Shown piece by piece: positions 26,459 through 36,085 of a stretch of DNA of 64,000 nt. The position numbers and the translations under genes are program-made. Below the pieces are notes generated by a model. That model was given only the letters and a program-made list of their open reading frames with translations, was not told the DNA's origin and made no database searches. The stretch is from contig CALXZH010000034.1 in assembly GCA_944393175.1 (NCBI GenBank), forward strand, positions 1-64,000, read 5' to 3'. This DNA comes from an uncultured Alphaproteobacteria bacterium (GTDB lineage Bacteria > Pseudomonadota > Alphaproteobacteria > RF32 > CAG-239). Each line of letters begins with the position of its first letter. Position 1 is the first letter of the stretch.

Positions 26459-26540
26459 CAGATTCCCCTTAAACGAGCCTTATCATAGAGGTTTTTCTTC
26501 TCTTTCTCAATCAAAAAATATGACTCATATACAAGAACAA

Positions 26541-26577
26541 ATAAAACCGGACAAGGCCGGTTTTATGTGGTTTTTAA
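26541..26577 (-). terminator. Terminator after prfA
   Basis: AAAACCGG and CCGGTTTT pair across a short loop directly past the prfA stop; a T-rich tail is present on both strands. Confidence 0.65.
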
Positions 26578-26578
26578 A

Positions 26579-27655
26579 TTAATCCAATTCGGAGAGGCGC
26601 TCAGCTTGGTCTTCGGCGACGAGTGCGTCGATAATCTCTCCCAAGGCATCACCTGAAACTACCTCGTCCAACTTATAGAGTGTTAAGTTGATACGGTGGT
26701 CAGTTACACGTCCTTGCGGATAGTTATAGGTGCGGATACGTTCCGAACGGTCGCCCGAACCGACTTGAAGTTTACGGCGTTCCGAATATTCTTTATCAAT
26801 ACTTGACTTTTGCAAGTCATACAACTTGGCGCGCAAGTGGTTCATCGCTTTTTCTTTGTTTTTATACTGCGAGCGGTCATCTTGGCATTGAACAACCACA
26901 CCGGTCGGAATGTGCGTAATACGAACGGCAGATTCCGTACGGTTAACGTGTTGGCCGCCGGCACCGGATGCGCGGTAAACATCTATCTTCAAATCCGCCG
27001 GATTAATGTACATATCAACTTCTTCAATCTCGGGCAAAACCGCAACCGTGGCAGCCGAGGTGTGAACGCGGCCTTGAGATTCCGTTACCGGAACACGTTG
27101 AACACGGTGCGCGCCGGATTCAAATTTTAGCTTTGCAAACACGTCTTTTCCGGTAATTTTGGCTGTTGCCTGCTTGTAGCCGCCAAGCTCGTTTTCATCC
27201 ACGTCTAAGGTTTCAAACTTCCAACCTTGCAATGCCGAATAGCGTTGGTACATCTCAAACAAAACCGCACCAAACAAGGCTGCTTCATCTCCGCCCGTTC
27301 CGGCTCGAATTTCAAGAATCGCGTTTTTCTCATCTTCGGCATCTTTGGGGAGGAGTAAAATTTTGATATGTTTTTCCAATTCAGGCAATTTTTCTTTGAG
27401 CTCATAATACTCAGCCTCAGCCATTTCTCTCATCTCTTTATCAAGTGAGGAATCTTCCATCATTGCCTTGTCATCGTTCATATTTTGCTCGGTGCGGTTA
27501 TATTCTTGAATTGCTTCCACAACCGGGGTCAGCGCGGCAAGCTCTTTGTTCATACGAACCAAGTCATCCGCACTTACGTTCGGTGAAGACAATAATGCCG
27601 AAATTTCTTCGTGGCGGCTTACCACATTTGCCAATTTTTCCGCAAAAGAGGCCAT
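26579..27655 (-). CDS. prfA: Peptide chain release factor 1
   Basis: The protein releases finished peptides at UAA and UAG. The GGQ motif is in [16 protein letters not shown] at about residue 230, and the codon-recognition region is in the family place. The 358-residue length is normal. Its ATG shares a base with the hisS stop (TAATG), so it is coupled to it. In many alphaproteobacteria prmC follows prfA; here a terminator and then dnaE follow, so prmC is not in the expected place. Confidence 0.96.
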   Translation of the reverse strand: MASFAEKLANVVSRHEEISALLSSPNVSADDLVRMNKELAALTPVVEAIQEYNRTEQNMNDDKAMMEDSSLDKEMREMAEAEYYELKEKLPELEKHIKILLLPKDAEDEKNAILEIRAGTGGDEAALFGAVLFEMYQRYSALQGWKFETLDVDENELGGYKQATAKITGKDVFAKLKFESGAHRVQRVPVTESQGRVHTSAATVAVLPEIEEVDMYINPADLKIDVYRASGAGGQHVNRTESAVRITHIPTGVVVQCQDDRSQYKNKEKAMNHLRAKLYDLQKSSIDKEYSERRKLQVGSGDRSERIRTYNYPQGRVTDHRINLTLYKLDEVVSGDALGEIIDALVAEDQAERLSELD

Positions 27656-28890
27656 TAATTTATTTCCTTTTCTATTGTGTTGAGGTCAACGGTTTTTTGC
27701 TCACCGCTGTCCAAATTTTTAATCGTTACTTTACCTTCGCTCAATTCATCCGGACCGACAATAACGGCTTGAGAGGCATTAACCTTATTGGCTTTCATCA
27801 GGCGTTTTTTCATATTACCGCCATAGCTTTGCTCTACTCTCAGACCTGCTTTTCTTAAGCGATAAGCAATTTCTAAGGCAGACAGATTGACATCTTCGGT
27901 AACCGGAATTACGGCTATCGGGCGCGGAAGTGAAACATCGGCATCGAGCAACATGCTCAAGCGTTCAACACCGCAAGCCCAGCCAATTCCCGAAACTTTG
28001 CCACCGCCCATTTGTTCAACCAAGCCATCATAACGGCCACCGGCCAAAACCGTGCCCTGAGCTCCTAATTTATCGGTAACAAGCTCAAATACCGTGTGGG
28101 AGTAATAATCCAACCCACGGACAAGGCGGTTGTTTACGCGGTATTTAATACCCAATTTATCCAATCCCGTCAAGACTTGATTGAAAAATGCGGTTGAGGC
28201 TTCATTGAGGCTATCTTTATACAAAGGCGCATTTTCTACCACTTTTTTATCACATTCTTCCTTAGAATCCAAAACACGCAGCGGATTTTTCTCTAATCTG
28301 GTTTTGCTGTCCTCAGAGAGTTCATCATAGTGTTCTTTCAGATAAGCGACCAATTTGGTGCGATAAGCATCGCGGCTTTCTTGGTCGCCAAGCGAATTTA
28401 TCTCTACCGTTACCGTGCCCATAAGGCCTAATTTTTCAACAAATTCATAGGCCATGGAAATAACTTCAATATCAGCTTGCGGCGTTTCAACACCCAAGAG
28501 CTCGACACCAAATTGCGTGAACTGGCGTTGACGACCTTTTTGCGGACGCTCATAACGGAACATCGGGCCGGCATAGTATAATTTCACCGGAAGATTTTGT
28601 TGCATACCCTCGGAGATAAAGGCGCGAACGACACCGGCCGTGCCTTCAGGACGCAAAGTCAGGCTCTCGCCACCGCGGTCTTGGAAGCAATACATCTCTT
28701 TGGTGACAATATCCGAAGTGTCACCCAAATTGCGGGAAAAGACTTCCGTAAATTCAAAAATCGGGGTTTCAATTTCTTCAAAACCATATTTTTCAACCAC
28801 TTCGCTGCCGGTTGCGATTACCTTTTTGGCTTTTCTTTTGGCTTCGCCATATAAATCATAAGTTCCGCGTACGTTTTGTATTTTTGCCAT
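27655..28890 (-). CDS. hisS: Histidyl-tRNA synthetase
   Basis: This class II synthetase charges tRNA-His. The motifs seen are the class II motif 2 region ([22 protein letters not shown]), [21 protein letters not shown] and the C-terminal anticodon-binding domain. The 411-residue length is typical. The gene starts one base after the ispG stop codon and ends overlapping prfA by one base. Confidence 0.96.
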   Translation of the reverse strand: MAKIQNVRGTYDLYGEAKRKAKKVIATGSEVVEKYGFEEIETPIFEFTEVFSRNLGDTSDIVTKEMYCFQDRGGESLTLRPEGTAGVVRAFISEGMQQNLPVKLYYAGPMFRYERPQKGRQRQFTQFGVELLGVETPQADIEVISMAYEFVEKLGLMGTVTVEINSLGDQESRDAYRTKLVAYLKEHYDELSEDSKTRLEKNPLRVLDSKEECDKKVVENAPLYKDSLNEASTAFFNQVLTGLDKLGIKYRVNNRLVRGLDYYSHTVFELVTDKLGAQGTVLAGGRYDGLVEQMGGGKVSGIGWACGVERLSMLLDADVSLPRPIAVIPVTEDVNLSALEIAYRLRKAGLRVEQSYGGNMKKRLMKANKVNASQAVIVGPDELSEGKVTIKNLDSGEQKTVDLNTIEKEIN

Positions 28891-28891
28891 T

Positions 28892-29959
28892 TTAACTAAC
28901 CTTTTCTTCTACCAGACGAACCAACTCGTCAACAATATTTTCACTCTTTACTTTGTAGGCCGGTTTGCCTGCAATAAATATCATATTTTCTCCGCCTTTG
29001 CCACCGCAAACACCAAAATCGGAATGAGCTGATTCCCCGGGTCCATTTACCACACAGCCCATTACAGCTAATGTCAGCGGCTTGGTAATATGAGCAAGTC
29101 TTGTTTCCAGTTCTTCTACCGTTTTTTGGACATTGTATCCGCGGCGGGCACAAGTCGGGCAAGAAATTATCCTTACGCCCCGATGTCGCAAATCAAGTGC
29201 TTTTAATATCTCGTAGCCGGCTTTGACTTCCTCTTCAACATCTGCCGTTAATGATACTCTTAACGTGTCCCCAATTCCGGCCATTAGCAAACTACCGATG
29301 CCGATTGCGGATCTAACCGTTCCGGCACGCAAACCGCCGGCTTCGGTCACACCTAAGTGCAAAGGATAATCACAAGCGGCGGCCAATTTTTTGTAGGCTT
29401 CAATCATCATGAGGGTGTTGGAGGACTTAACACTTATCTTAAACTCTCTAAAGTCATTGTCTTCAAGCATCTTGGCTTGCTCCAAGGCACTCTCAACCAT
29501 AGCGTCAGCGGTTGGCTCGCCATATTTTTCGAGCAAGCGTTTATCGAGCGAACCTGCATTTACACCAATGCGAATCGAGCAACCATTGGCTTTGGCCGCT
29601 TTTACAACTTCTTTGACCCTATCGGCACCGCCGATATTGCCGGGGTTAATGCGCAGGCAAGCGGCGCCGTTATCTGCTGCCAGCAAGCCTAAACGATAGT
29701 CAAAATGGATGTCCGCCACAACCGGAATATTAACCGCCTTGGTAATTTCTTTTAAGGCTTTGGCCGAATCTTCATCCGGGCAGGAGCAACGTGTAATATC
29801 GCACCCGACAGCCTCCTGACGGCGAATTTGCTCAATCGTCGCTTTGATGTCCGAGGTCAAAGTGTTGGTCATTGACTGAACGGTTATCGGTGCATCGCCC
29901 CCGACGGCAACTTTTCCTACCATAATTTGGCGCGATTTGCGACGTATGATTTTTTCCAT
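28892..29959 (-). CDS. ispG: 4-hydroxy-3-methylbut-2-en-1-yl diphosphate synthase
   Basis: IspG converts methylerythritol cyclodiphosphate to HMBPP in the non-mevalonate isoprenoid pathway, using a [4Fe-4S] cluster. The cluster cysteines are in SCPTCARRG and [12 protein letters not shown] choose the ATG at 29959 because AGGAGG lies just before it; an ATG 15 bases upstream falls inside this ribosome site. The 355-residue length fits. It heads the ispG-hisS-prfA unit, separated from rodZ by a hairpin terminator. Confidence 0.96.
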   Translation of the reverse strand: MEKIIRRKSRQIMVGKVAVGGDAPITVQSMTNTLTSDIKATIEQIRRQEAVGCDITRCSCPDEDSAKALKEITKAVNIPVVADIHFDYRLGLLAADNGAACLRINPGNIGGADRVKEVVKAAKANGCSIRIGVNAGSLDKRLLEKYGEPTADAMVESALEQAKMLEDNDFREFKISVKSSNTLMMIEAYKKLAAACDYPLHLGVTEAGGLRAGTVRSAIGIGSLLMAGIGDTLRVSLTADVEEEVKAGYEILKALDLRHRGVRIISCPTCARRGYNVQKTVEELETRLAHITKPLTLAVMGCVVNGPGESAHSDFGVCGGKGGENMIFIAGKPAYKVKSENIVDELVRLVEEKVS

Positions 29960-30008
29960 TTCTCTCCTCCTCATCAGAGCCTAAAAATTTTTCTATAGTT
30001 TATAAAAC

Positions 30009-30048
30009 AAAAAGAAAATAGCAAGCCTAAACCTGCTATTTTCTTTAA
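30009..30048 (-). terminator. Terminator between rodZ and ispG
   Basis: A 13-bp stem AAAGAAAATAGCA / TGCTATTTTCTTT with a 10-nt loop; on the minus strand it is followed by TTTTTGTTTT. It implies a separate promoter for ispG-hisS-prfA or partial read-through. Confidence 0.75.
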
Positions 30049-30060
30049 ATATCAACTTGG

Positions 30061-31170
30061 CTAATGGTTTGCGGATAAATATTTATCCAAGGCAATACCT
30101 GTCTTTTTGCTCGAAGTAAAGACATTTGGAACGATTTTTCCATCAATTTCAACATCTACGGCATCAAAACGACCAACCGATAAAATCGTTCCTTCTCCGG
30201 CCGGAACTTGATAGCTGTCTCCGGCTTTTAATACTTTGCTTAACCATAATTTTTTATTGTCTTTTACTTCAACCCAAGTTTCCTTGTTTACTTTAATGGT
30301 AACACGAGAGCCTTTTTTGGTATTTACTTTTGGTTCTTTTACCTCTGAGACTTGCTCCTCTGCTTTGTTGGAATCGTCTGAAATTTGCACTTTTTCTTCT
30401 GGTTCCTTTTGATTGTTTACTTCTTCGGTATTTTGAGGTTCTTTAGTTTCTTCGTTTTTTTGAAGCTCTTTAACTTCTTCTGATTTCGGCGTCTCAACAA
30501 AATTACCCTCGTTAACAATTACCTGTGCACTTGGTTCGGTGGCTTCCTCTACGGCATCTATAACCGGTAGTTTTTCCTGCTTTCCAGAGTTTGTCGTATC
30601 TTCCAGTGTGGCATAATCTTCAACTTGCAAAGGGAAATTCTCATTTGTTTGCGGAATTGATACTTCAGCAATAATATCCTCACTGCTGGTCGGAATTTCG
30701 TTTTCAAATTGTGATCTATTATAGATTAACCATGCAACATAAAGCAAAACGACAGCCAGTACGCTGATAACTAAATATTTTTTATTGGGCAATGTGGCTT
30801 CGGCTTGCGGCTCTAAAACATAGACGTCATCTTTTTGATTTTTGGCATCCGTTTCCTCTTTAAACAGCTGCACGATACGCGCTGAGTTCAGCCCCAAAAA
30901 ATCGGCATAAGAGCGGATAAAACCTATACCGTAAGGAGGTTCGGGAATTTCATCATAATTGCTGCTTTCTATTGCCTCTAAAAATGACGAACGAATGTAC
31001 AATTCTTTAGAAACATCTTCTATTTTGTAGCCTTTTTTCAGACGGGCTTCTTTTAACATACCGCCGACGCTGCTTTCTATCTTATCATCCTTATCCGGTG
31101 TGATTGCTGCATCTATTGCAGGTGTTGCATTTTCTTCAATAGAAGCTTTTTTACTTGTTTCTTTTTTCAC
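30061..31170 (-). CDS. rodZ: RodZ-like cell-shape protein with HTH and DUF4115 domains
   Basis: The 369-residue protein has an Xre-type helix-turn-helix near residues 36-105 (GGMLKEARLKKGYKIEDVSKE, shown as GGMLKEARLKKG and YKIEDVSKE), one transmembrane helix at about 132-150, a long acidic glutamate- and proline-rich periplasmic linker, and a C-terminal DUF4115 domain (WVEVKDNKKLWL and KTGIALDKY). RodZ links the MreB filament to the membrane in rod-shaped cells. The start is GTG, with GAGGA upstream. The order ptsP-rodZ-ispG-hisS is an alphaproteobacterial arrangement. Confidence 0.88.
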   Translation of the reverse strand: MKKETSKKASIEENATPAIDAAITPDKDDKIESSVGGMLKEARLKKGYKIEDVSKELYIRSSFLEAIESSNYDEIPEPPYGIGFIRSYADFLGLNSARIVQLFKEETDAKNQKDDVYVLEPQAEATLPNKKYLVISVLAVVLLYVAWLIYNRSQFENEIPTSSEDIIAEVSIPQTNENFPLQVEDYATLEDTTNSGKQEKLPVIDAVEEATEPSAQVIVNEGNFVETPKSEEVKELQKNEETKEPQNTEEVNNQKEPEEKVQISDDSNKAEEQVSEVKEPKVNTKKGSRVTIKVNKETWVEVKDNKKLWLSKVLKAGDSYQVPAGEGTILSVGRFDAVDVEIDGKIVPNVFTSSKKTGIALDKYLSANH

Positions 31171-31208
31171 GGTTTTATCCTCTTGAATAATTATTTGATT
31201 GCGAATCT

Positions 31209-33476
31209 TTAACAGATTTCTATTCCATGATCATAAGCATAAGCCATTAATTGCGGACGTAAAGTCCTTTTTTGAGATTTTAATAAGCTTTTTACATAAT
31301 CTTCGACTTCGGCCACGTTTATTGAACGTATCATTGACTTAACTCGACCAAATGATGCTCCGGAACTTGACAGGTTTCTATACCCCAAACCGATTAATGC
31401 CATGGCCTCAATCGGATTGCTGGCCATCTCTCCGCAAACCGAACAGTAGACTTTTGCGGCATTGGCTTTGGTGACAATATCTTCCATCAGCTTCAAAAAC
31501 GGTGACGACAAGACATCATAGCGCTCCGTTAAACGCGGATTGCCCCTGTCACACGCAAAGGTAAATTGTGCTAAGTCGTTGGTGCCGATGGAAATAAAGT
31601 CCGCTTGTTTTAATACATCTTCCAGTTGGAAAACTATTGAGGGAACTTCTATCATCAATCCGACATTTACCTTTGAAGGAATAGGAGAACCTTTTTTCTT
31701 TTCTTTTTCTAATTCAATCATCAAGGTTTCTTTGGCATCTTCAAACTCAGATATATCCGATATCATCGGAAACATCACATTGAGTTCTCTATCTGCCGCG
31801 GCGCGCAGAAAAGCTCGCATTTGCTTGCGCAATATGGCTCTTCTGTCCAAGGTTATGCGAATCGAACGCCATCCGATGGCCGGATTTTCTTCGCCCATGG
31901 CACTCCAATAAGGCAATAATTTATCCGAACCAACATCCAAACTTCTAAAAATTACTTTTTTGCCATCTGCCCTATCCATCAGCTCTTTGTAATAACTAAT
32001 TTGTCTATCGACATCGGGCATTACATCCGAGGCCATAAAAGGTATCTCCGTACGATACAGTCCGACACCGTCGCAGTTCGTGGCTTCAATATAATCCAAG
32101 TCAAAGGCCAAGCCTATATTGACATAGTGGCCTATTCTGACCCCGTCCAAAGTTTTGGATGGTAGTTTTTTTAACTCGGCCAACCGTGCCTGCAGTTTTT
32201 CTTTTTCGGCAATTTTGTTCTTAAATTTCTCTTGAATAGGCAATGACGGATTTATGTATATATAGCCTTCGTTGCCATCAACGGCCAAAAAGTCTCCGGT
32301 TTTAATGTCGTTGAACAACCCCTTTATTTTAGCTACAACCGGAATGTTTAAGGCCTTGGCAACAATTGCCACATGCATGGTGGGCGTCCCGTCTTCAATC
32401 ACAAGACCTCGAATTTTATTGTAGTCATAGTCCATCAAATCTGCAGGACCCATTGTTTGCGCGACAACTACTATGTCGTTGCTGTTCATTACTTCCGCCG
32501 CAATTCCAAAATCACCGCTTAAGTAATTTTGCAGACGGTCTGCTACATCCCGCAAATCATGCAAACGCTCTTTTAAGTATTGGTCCGATGTGGCAGACAG
32601 GCGGTTCCACATATCCTCATAGGCTCGCTCGACTGCCGCTTCCGCCGTTAAGCCAGAATTTACGTTATCGGCTATCTTTTTGTACCAGCCTTTGTCCTTG
32701 GCAAACATTCTGTATGCATCTAAAATATCGGCATGTTCCCCTATTCCGATTTTGGTGGCATTCAGCTTTTCATCTAAATCTATGTTCATCTGCTTATGGG
32801 CAGTTTCAAGTCTTTTTAATTCTTTTTCTTTATCTTCGGCAAAAATCTTGCTTACCGCTTGGCGGCGGCGATGAATAATTGCTTGCCCCAAGCCATATCC
32901 CTTGCTGAGGCTGATTCCTTTTATTCTGTCTTTAAGGGTTAAGCCTCTTTCTTTTACAAGGGCTTTTTTATAGGCTGTCATCTCATCGGAGGCTATAACC
33001 TCAGATAAGACCATGGCTATCGTCTCAAGTATTTCTATTTCGGTTTGAGAATATTCATAGGTTGCTTTTTTTTGAACAGCCAAAACACCTATTGCCCTGC
33101 TCCAACGAATTAGCGGAACACCTAAAAAGCCATGATACCCATCTTCACCTAATTCGGCCTTATATGAAAATTTCGGATGCTTGGTTGCGTCAGTGGCAGC
33201 TAAAGAGCGAGCCGTCTTGGCAACTTCTCCGATTAGACCGTCGCCGTTGCGAATTGTGAGACGGTGTTCTGCCAACGAATTCAGCCCATAAGATGCAAAC
33301 AGCTCCAAATAATTATCATCAACAGCTATGTAAAGAGATGCCGCATCTGACCCTGTTTGCTCTGCAATAATACGGATAATTTTTGATAACTTCTCCGATA
33401 CCTTATCTTGACTTTCGGTAACCTCTCGCAGATATTTTAGAATATCCATTGCCTGATTTATGGCCGGTGATCGCAT
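31209..33476 (-). CDS. ptsP: Phosphoenolpyruvate-protein phosphotransferase PtsP (EI-Ntr)
   Basis: The protein starts the nitrogen phosphotransferase chain by phosphorylating NPr from phosphoenolpyruvate. It has a GAF sensor domain (about residues 20-160), an EI N-terminal helical domain, the swivelling domain with the active histidine in GTPTMHVAIVAK, and the PEP-binding TIM barrel with the late CSVCGEMASNP cysteine. At 755 residues the architecture is complete. The gene is 38 bases upstream of rodZ. ptsO and ptsN are not in the window. Confidence 0.94.
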   Translation of the reverse strand: MRSPAINQAMDILKYLREVTESQDKVSEKLSKIIRIIAEQTGSDAASLYIAVDDNYLELFASYGLNSLAEHRLTIRNGDGLIGEVAKTARSLAATDATKHPKFSYKAELGEDGYHGFLGVPLIRWSRAIGVLAVQKKATYEYSQTEIEILETIAMVLSEVIASDEMTAYKKALVKERGLTLKDRIKGISLSKGYGLGQAIIHRRRQAVSKIFAEDKEKELKRLETAHKQMNIDLDEKLNATKIGIGEHADILDAYRMFAKDKGWYKKIADNVNSGLTAEAAVERAYEDMWNRLSATSDQYLKERLHDLRDVADRLQNYLSGDFGIAAEVMNSNDIVVVAQTMGPADLMDYDYNKIRGLVIEDGTPTMHVAIVAKALNIPVVAKIKGLFNDIKTGDFLAVDGNEGYIYINPSLPIQEKFKNKIAEKEKLQARLAELKKLPSKTLDGVRIGHYVNIGLAFDLDYIEATNCDGVGLYRTEIPFMASDVMPDVDRQISYYKELMDRADGKKVIFRSLDVGSDKLLPYWSAMGEENPAIGWRSIRITLDRRAILRKQMRAFLRAAADRELNVMFPMISDISEFEDAKETLMIELEKEKKKGSPIPSKVNVGLMIEVPSIVFQLEDVLKQADFISIGTNDLAQFTFACDRGNPRLTERYDVLSSPFLKLMEDIVTKANAAKVYCSVCGEMASNPIEAMALIGLGYRNLSSSGASFGRVKSMIRSINVAEVEDYVKSLLKSQKRTLRPQLMAYAYDHGIEIC

Positions 33477-33575
33477 TGTTCATATCCATCAGAATTAATT
33501 TTCAACTTGATTTTTTTATATAATATCTATATTTTTTCATCAAGAATAATCTTATTTTTTTAATCGAGAAAATCT

Positions 33576-33938
33576 ATGACAAATACTTATAAAAAAGGCG
33601 ATTTTGATAACAGACCCTGGGGAAAATGGGAAGTTCTAGATGCCGCAGATGAATTTTGCGTCAAAAAAATCACCGTAAATCCAGGTGCTAAATTATCTTT
33701 ACAATCGCATAATTTCAGAGCAGAACACTGGATTATTGTTAAAGGAAAAGCTTTAGTTACTTTGGGTGATGATAAACTTATAAAAAAACAAAATGATGCG
33801 ATTTATATCCCCGAAAAAACAAAACACAGAATACAAAATGATTCTGCCGATGTCTTGGAATTTATTGAAGTACAAACCGGCGATAATTTAGATGAAAACG
33901 ACATCATAAGATATGAAGATTCATATGGTCGTGTTTGA
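33576..33938 (+). CDS. Cupin of the mannose-6-phosphate isomerase type II family
   Basis: The 120-residue protein is a single cupin barrel resembling the C-terminal isomerase domain of bifunctional ManC: NRPWGKWEVLD, SLQSHNFRAEHWIIVKGKA and YIPEKTKHRIQN. Histidines in SHNFRAEHW would bind a metal. It may interconvert mannose-6-phosphate and fructose-6-phosphate, or modify a related sugar. The guanylyltransferase half of ManC is absent. A terminator follows directly. Confidence 0.85.
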   Translation: MTNTYKKGDFDNRPWGKWEVLDAADEFCVKKITVNPGAKLSLQSHNFRAEHWIIVKGKALVTLGDDKLIKKQNDAIYIPEKTKHRIQNDSADVLEFIEVQTGDNLDENDIIRYEDSYGRV

Positions 33939-33953
33939 TTGCAATTAAGATAC

Positions 33954-33990
33954 AAAAAAAACTCCGGTTTGAAACCGGAGTTTTTTATTT
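33954..33990. terminator. Bidirectional terminator
   Basis: AAACTCCGGTTT and AAACCGGAGTTT pair with flanking A- and T-runs between the converging genes ending at 33938 and 33994. Confidence 0.85.
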
Positions 33991-33993
33991 GCT

Positions 33994-34554
33994 TTACGGG
34001 CGGCGTTCCCATAACTCATTAAACAAGTCGCTGCCTGATTTATCAATCCACTCAAACAAGACCATTTCTTTGGTGACAACATCCACACCGTTATGCAGAA
34101 GCCTTTGGACGCCCATGATACTTTGTGTGCCGTTGCGCGAAGAACAACTGTCGCCCACCACAAAAACCTGAAACCCGTTACCGGCAAAGTCTAACGCCGT
34201 TTGGAGAACACAAAGATGTGTTTCCAGTCCGGCGATAATTAATTGTTTTTTGCCAGATGATAGCACTGCTTCACGAATGGCATCATTTTTATAGCAAGAC
34301 AGCGTGTCTTTTTCAAAATAGTGCGCATTGTTGCCTAATGCATTTCTTAAGTCTATCATTGTGGGACCAAATTTATTTCTATCCTGTTCGGCTATCAGAT
34401 AAGGGATATTTAATTTGGTTGCTACATTTAGTAACGAAGCACAACCATTGATGACTTCCCGCGGACTTTCTTGTGCCGGTGCTAAATTTTCCTGAACATC
34501 TATTATCAGCAAAATCGAATCGTCTTTATTCATTAACATGGGCCAGACTTTCAT
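33994..34554 (-). CDS. Isochorismatase-family cysteine hydrolase
   Basis: The protein matches the YcaC/isochorismatase-like fold: catalytic Asp in LLIIDVQENL, lysine in FEKDTLSCYKN, and the nucleophile cysteine in AGLETHLCVLQTA. The substrate (nicotinamide, an N-carbamoyl compound or other) cannot be told. The start is uncertain: ATG codons at 34554, 34539 and 34533 are possible and none has a strong ribosome site; a longer frame to 34584 also exists. The gene is divergent from the helicase-like gene and ends at a shared terminator. Confidence 0.82.
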   Translation of the reverse strand: MKVWPMLMNKDDSILLIIDVQENLAPAQESPREVINGCASLLNVATKLNIPYLIAEQDRNKFGPTMIDLRNALGNNAHYFEKDTLSCYKNDAIREAVLSSGKKQLIIAGLETHLCVLQTALDFAGNGFQVFVVGDSCSSRNGTQSIMGVQRLLHNGVDVVTKEMVLFEWIDKSGSDLFNELWERRP

Positions 34555-34634
34555 ATTAGGGTTGACTATCTTTATAAAATACATAATACTTCAATAAATT
34601 TAATTTAACCACAAAAAAGTTAAGAAGAAGTATC

Positions 34635-35426
34635 ATGAATTTTGAAGATTTAGGTCTCTCGGATAAAACCGTTAAAGCCATTAAAGAATTTGGAATTAAA
34701 GAACCGACAACTGTGCAAAGTGACGTTATTCCCTCTATTTTACAGGGTAAAGATGTGTTCACAATTGCTCCTGCAGGATGTGGAAAAACGACTTCTTATG
34801 TCTTTCCTTTGCTCGATGTTATCTCTCGAAGCGATAATATGCAAAAATATATTTTAATTATTACGCCTGATTCTCAGCAATCCGTTATCGTTTCTGACAG
34901 AATGGCTATTTTTAATAAATATCATGAAATTAACGAAACAACCATTAAAGATAAAGATGAGGATATTAAAAAAGAAGCCAATGTTATTATCGGGTCTCCT
35001 GATTTGTTGGTTGAGTTGGCCGATGATGATAAGCTTGATTTGAAAAAAACAAATATTTTGGTGGTTGACGATATTAATCTTATCAAAAAGAAGAAACAAC
35101 TCCAAAATCTTGAAAAAATCTTGGAAATTTTACCGACAGATAAGCAAAATATTGTTTACACCAACAGACGCTCCAAAGAAACTCAAGATATTTTGGATAA
35201 AATATTAAAGGCTCCCGAAGAAATTAAAGTAGACAAAGCCAAAGAAGCAGAAGCTGAGCTTAGTGCGCAACAAAGTCTGCCCGAAGCAAAGCCTGCAAAG
35301 CAACATCGGTCACGGCAGCCGGTAAAAGACAGGGAAGCTATTGATTTGATAAAAAAATACAATACTTTTAACGGCAAAACACCTGAGTTTCTTGTTCATA
35401 AAGGAATCGTCGTTAATATAGATTAG
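34635..35426 (+). CDS. Truncated, degenerate DEAD-box helicase-like protein
   Basis: The first 200 residues follow RecA-like domain 1 of DEAD-box RNA helicases: Q-motif FEDLGLSDKTVKAIKEFG with Gln28, and Walker A APAGCGKT (residues 45-52). Motif II reads VVDDIN (residues 143-148) instead of DEAD, and the SAT motif is not seen. Domain 2 is absent; instead a basic, alanine/lysine-rich linker and a short C-terminal segment end at residue 263. It probably cannot unwind RNA but may bind ATP or RNA. The frame is clean and has GAAGAAG upstream of the ATG, so it looks like a maintained gene rather than a decayed one. Confidence 0.78.
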   Translation: MNFEDLGLSDKTVKAIKEFGIKEPTTVQSDVIPSILQGKDVFTIAPAGCGKTTSYVFPLLDVISRSDNMQKYILIITPDSQQSVIVSDRMAIFNKYHEINETTIKDKDEDIKKEANVIIGSPDLLVELADDDKLDLKKTNILVVDDINLIKKKKQLQNLEKILEILPTDKQNIVYTNRRSKETQDILDKILKAPEEIKVDKAKEAEAELSAQQSLPEAKPAKQHRSRQPVKDREAIDLIKKYNTFNGKTPEFLVHKGIVVNID

Positions 35427-35430
35427 GCAA

Positions 35431-35465
35431 TAAAAAACCTCCGATGCAAAGGAGGTTTTTTTATT
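35431..35465. terminator. Bidirectional terminator
   Basis: AAAACCTCC and GGAGGTTTT pair with flanking A/T-runs, between the helicase-like gene and the converging small secreted-protein gene. Confidence 0.8.
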
Positions 35466-35627
35466 TTACCATGGGATATTGGTATCTTGGATACATTTTC
35501 TGGAATCTTGTGCGCAAGTTTCCGTGCGGTTAAGATCATGAAGTTGGTGGCGCTTCGGTGTAAATTCTCCGGCTTTTACACAATTTGCCAGCAAAAGAAT
35601 GGCACATAACATAATTATCTTTTTCAT
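35466..35627 (-). CDS. 53-residue secreted protein
   Basis: A short frame begins at 35627 with a near-perfect AGGAGG ribosome site seven bases upstream and opens with MKKIIMLCAILLLANCVKAG, a signal peptide; the LANC could also act as a poor lipobox. The mature part has three further features: a basic RH stretch, two cysteines (ETCAQ and KCIQ) that could form a disulfide, and the end NIPW. The upstream gene stops nine bases before this start and its stop codon lies in the ribosome site, so the two are coupled. I know no family for it. Confidence 0.6.
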   Translation of the reverse strand: MKKIIMLCAILLLANCVKAGEFTPKRHQLHDLNRTETCAQDSRKCIQDTNIPW

Positions 35628-35635
35628 TGTTCCTC

Positions 35636-36004
35636 CTAAAATACTGAGTTAAAGCAGAAATATGCTATTAGCAAGATAAATATTTTTGCCAAGCGGCTGA
35701 GCCAAACGCTCCGTTCATATGTTTTGGCACTCCGCCAAACGGCTAATATCATTGATATGTTGTATGCCAACAAAATAAATACACTGGTTAAGTAGCAAAC
35801 GGTATAAACCAGAATCGTCGTATCCATCGTCAGGGGATTAAAGTATGTGGTATAGTATTTATATATACTTACTCCAGCTAACCTTGGGGCTAATAAGGCT
35901 CCAAAAATTTTGACAATCAAAAAAATGGCAAATGTACCAAAAACACCATATTTCCAAAATGTGCTTTTGAGTCCGAATTCACCTGCAAGTAGTTTTTTAT
36001 ACAT
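35636..36004 (-). CDS. Small polytopic membrane protein
   Basis: The 122-residue protein has hydrophobic segments at about residues 20-40, 60-85 and 100-118. No motif is recognisable. A TTG codon just upstream of the ATG at 36004 is an alternative start. It is coupled to the 53-residue secreted protein directly downstream. Membrane topology suggests three helices. Confidence 0.6.
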   Translation of the reverse strand: MYKKLLAGEFGLKSTFWKYGVFGTFAIFLIVKIFGALLAPRLAGVSIYKYYTTYFNPLTMDTTILVYTVCYLTSVFILLAYNISMILAVWRSAKTYERSVWLSRLAKIFILLIAYFCFNSVF

Positions 36005-36085
36005 CAAATGACCCCGTTATTCATTCCGTTTATAGCTGCATAGTGAGACATTTTTTTGTTTGTGGCAAGATATTTATCCAACTTT

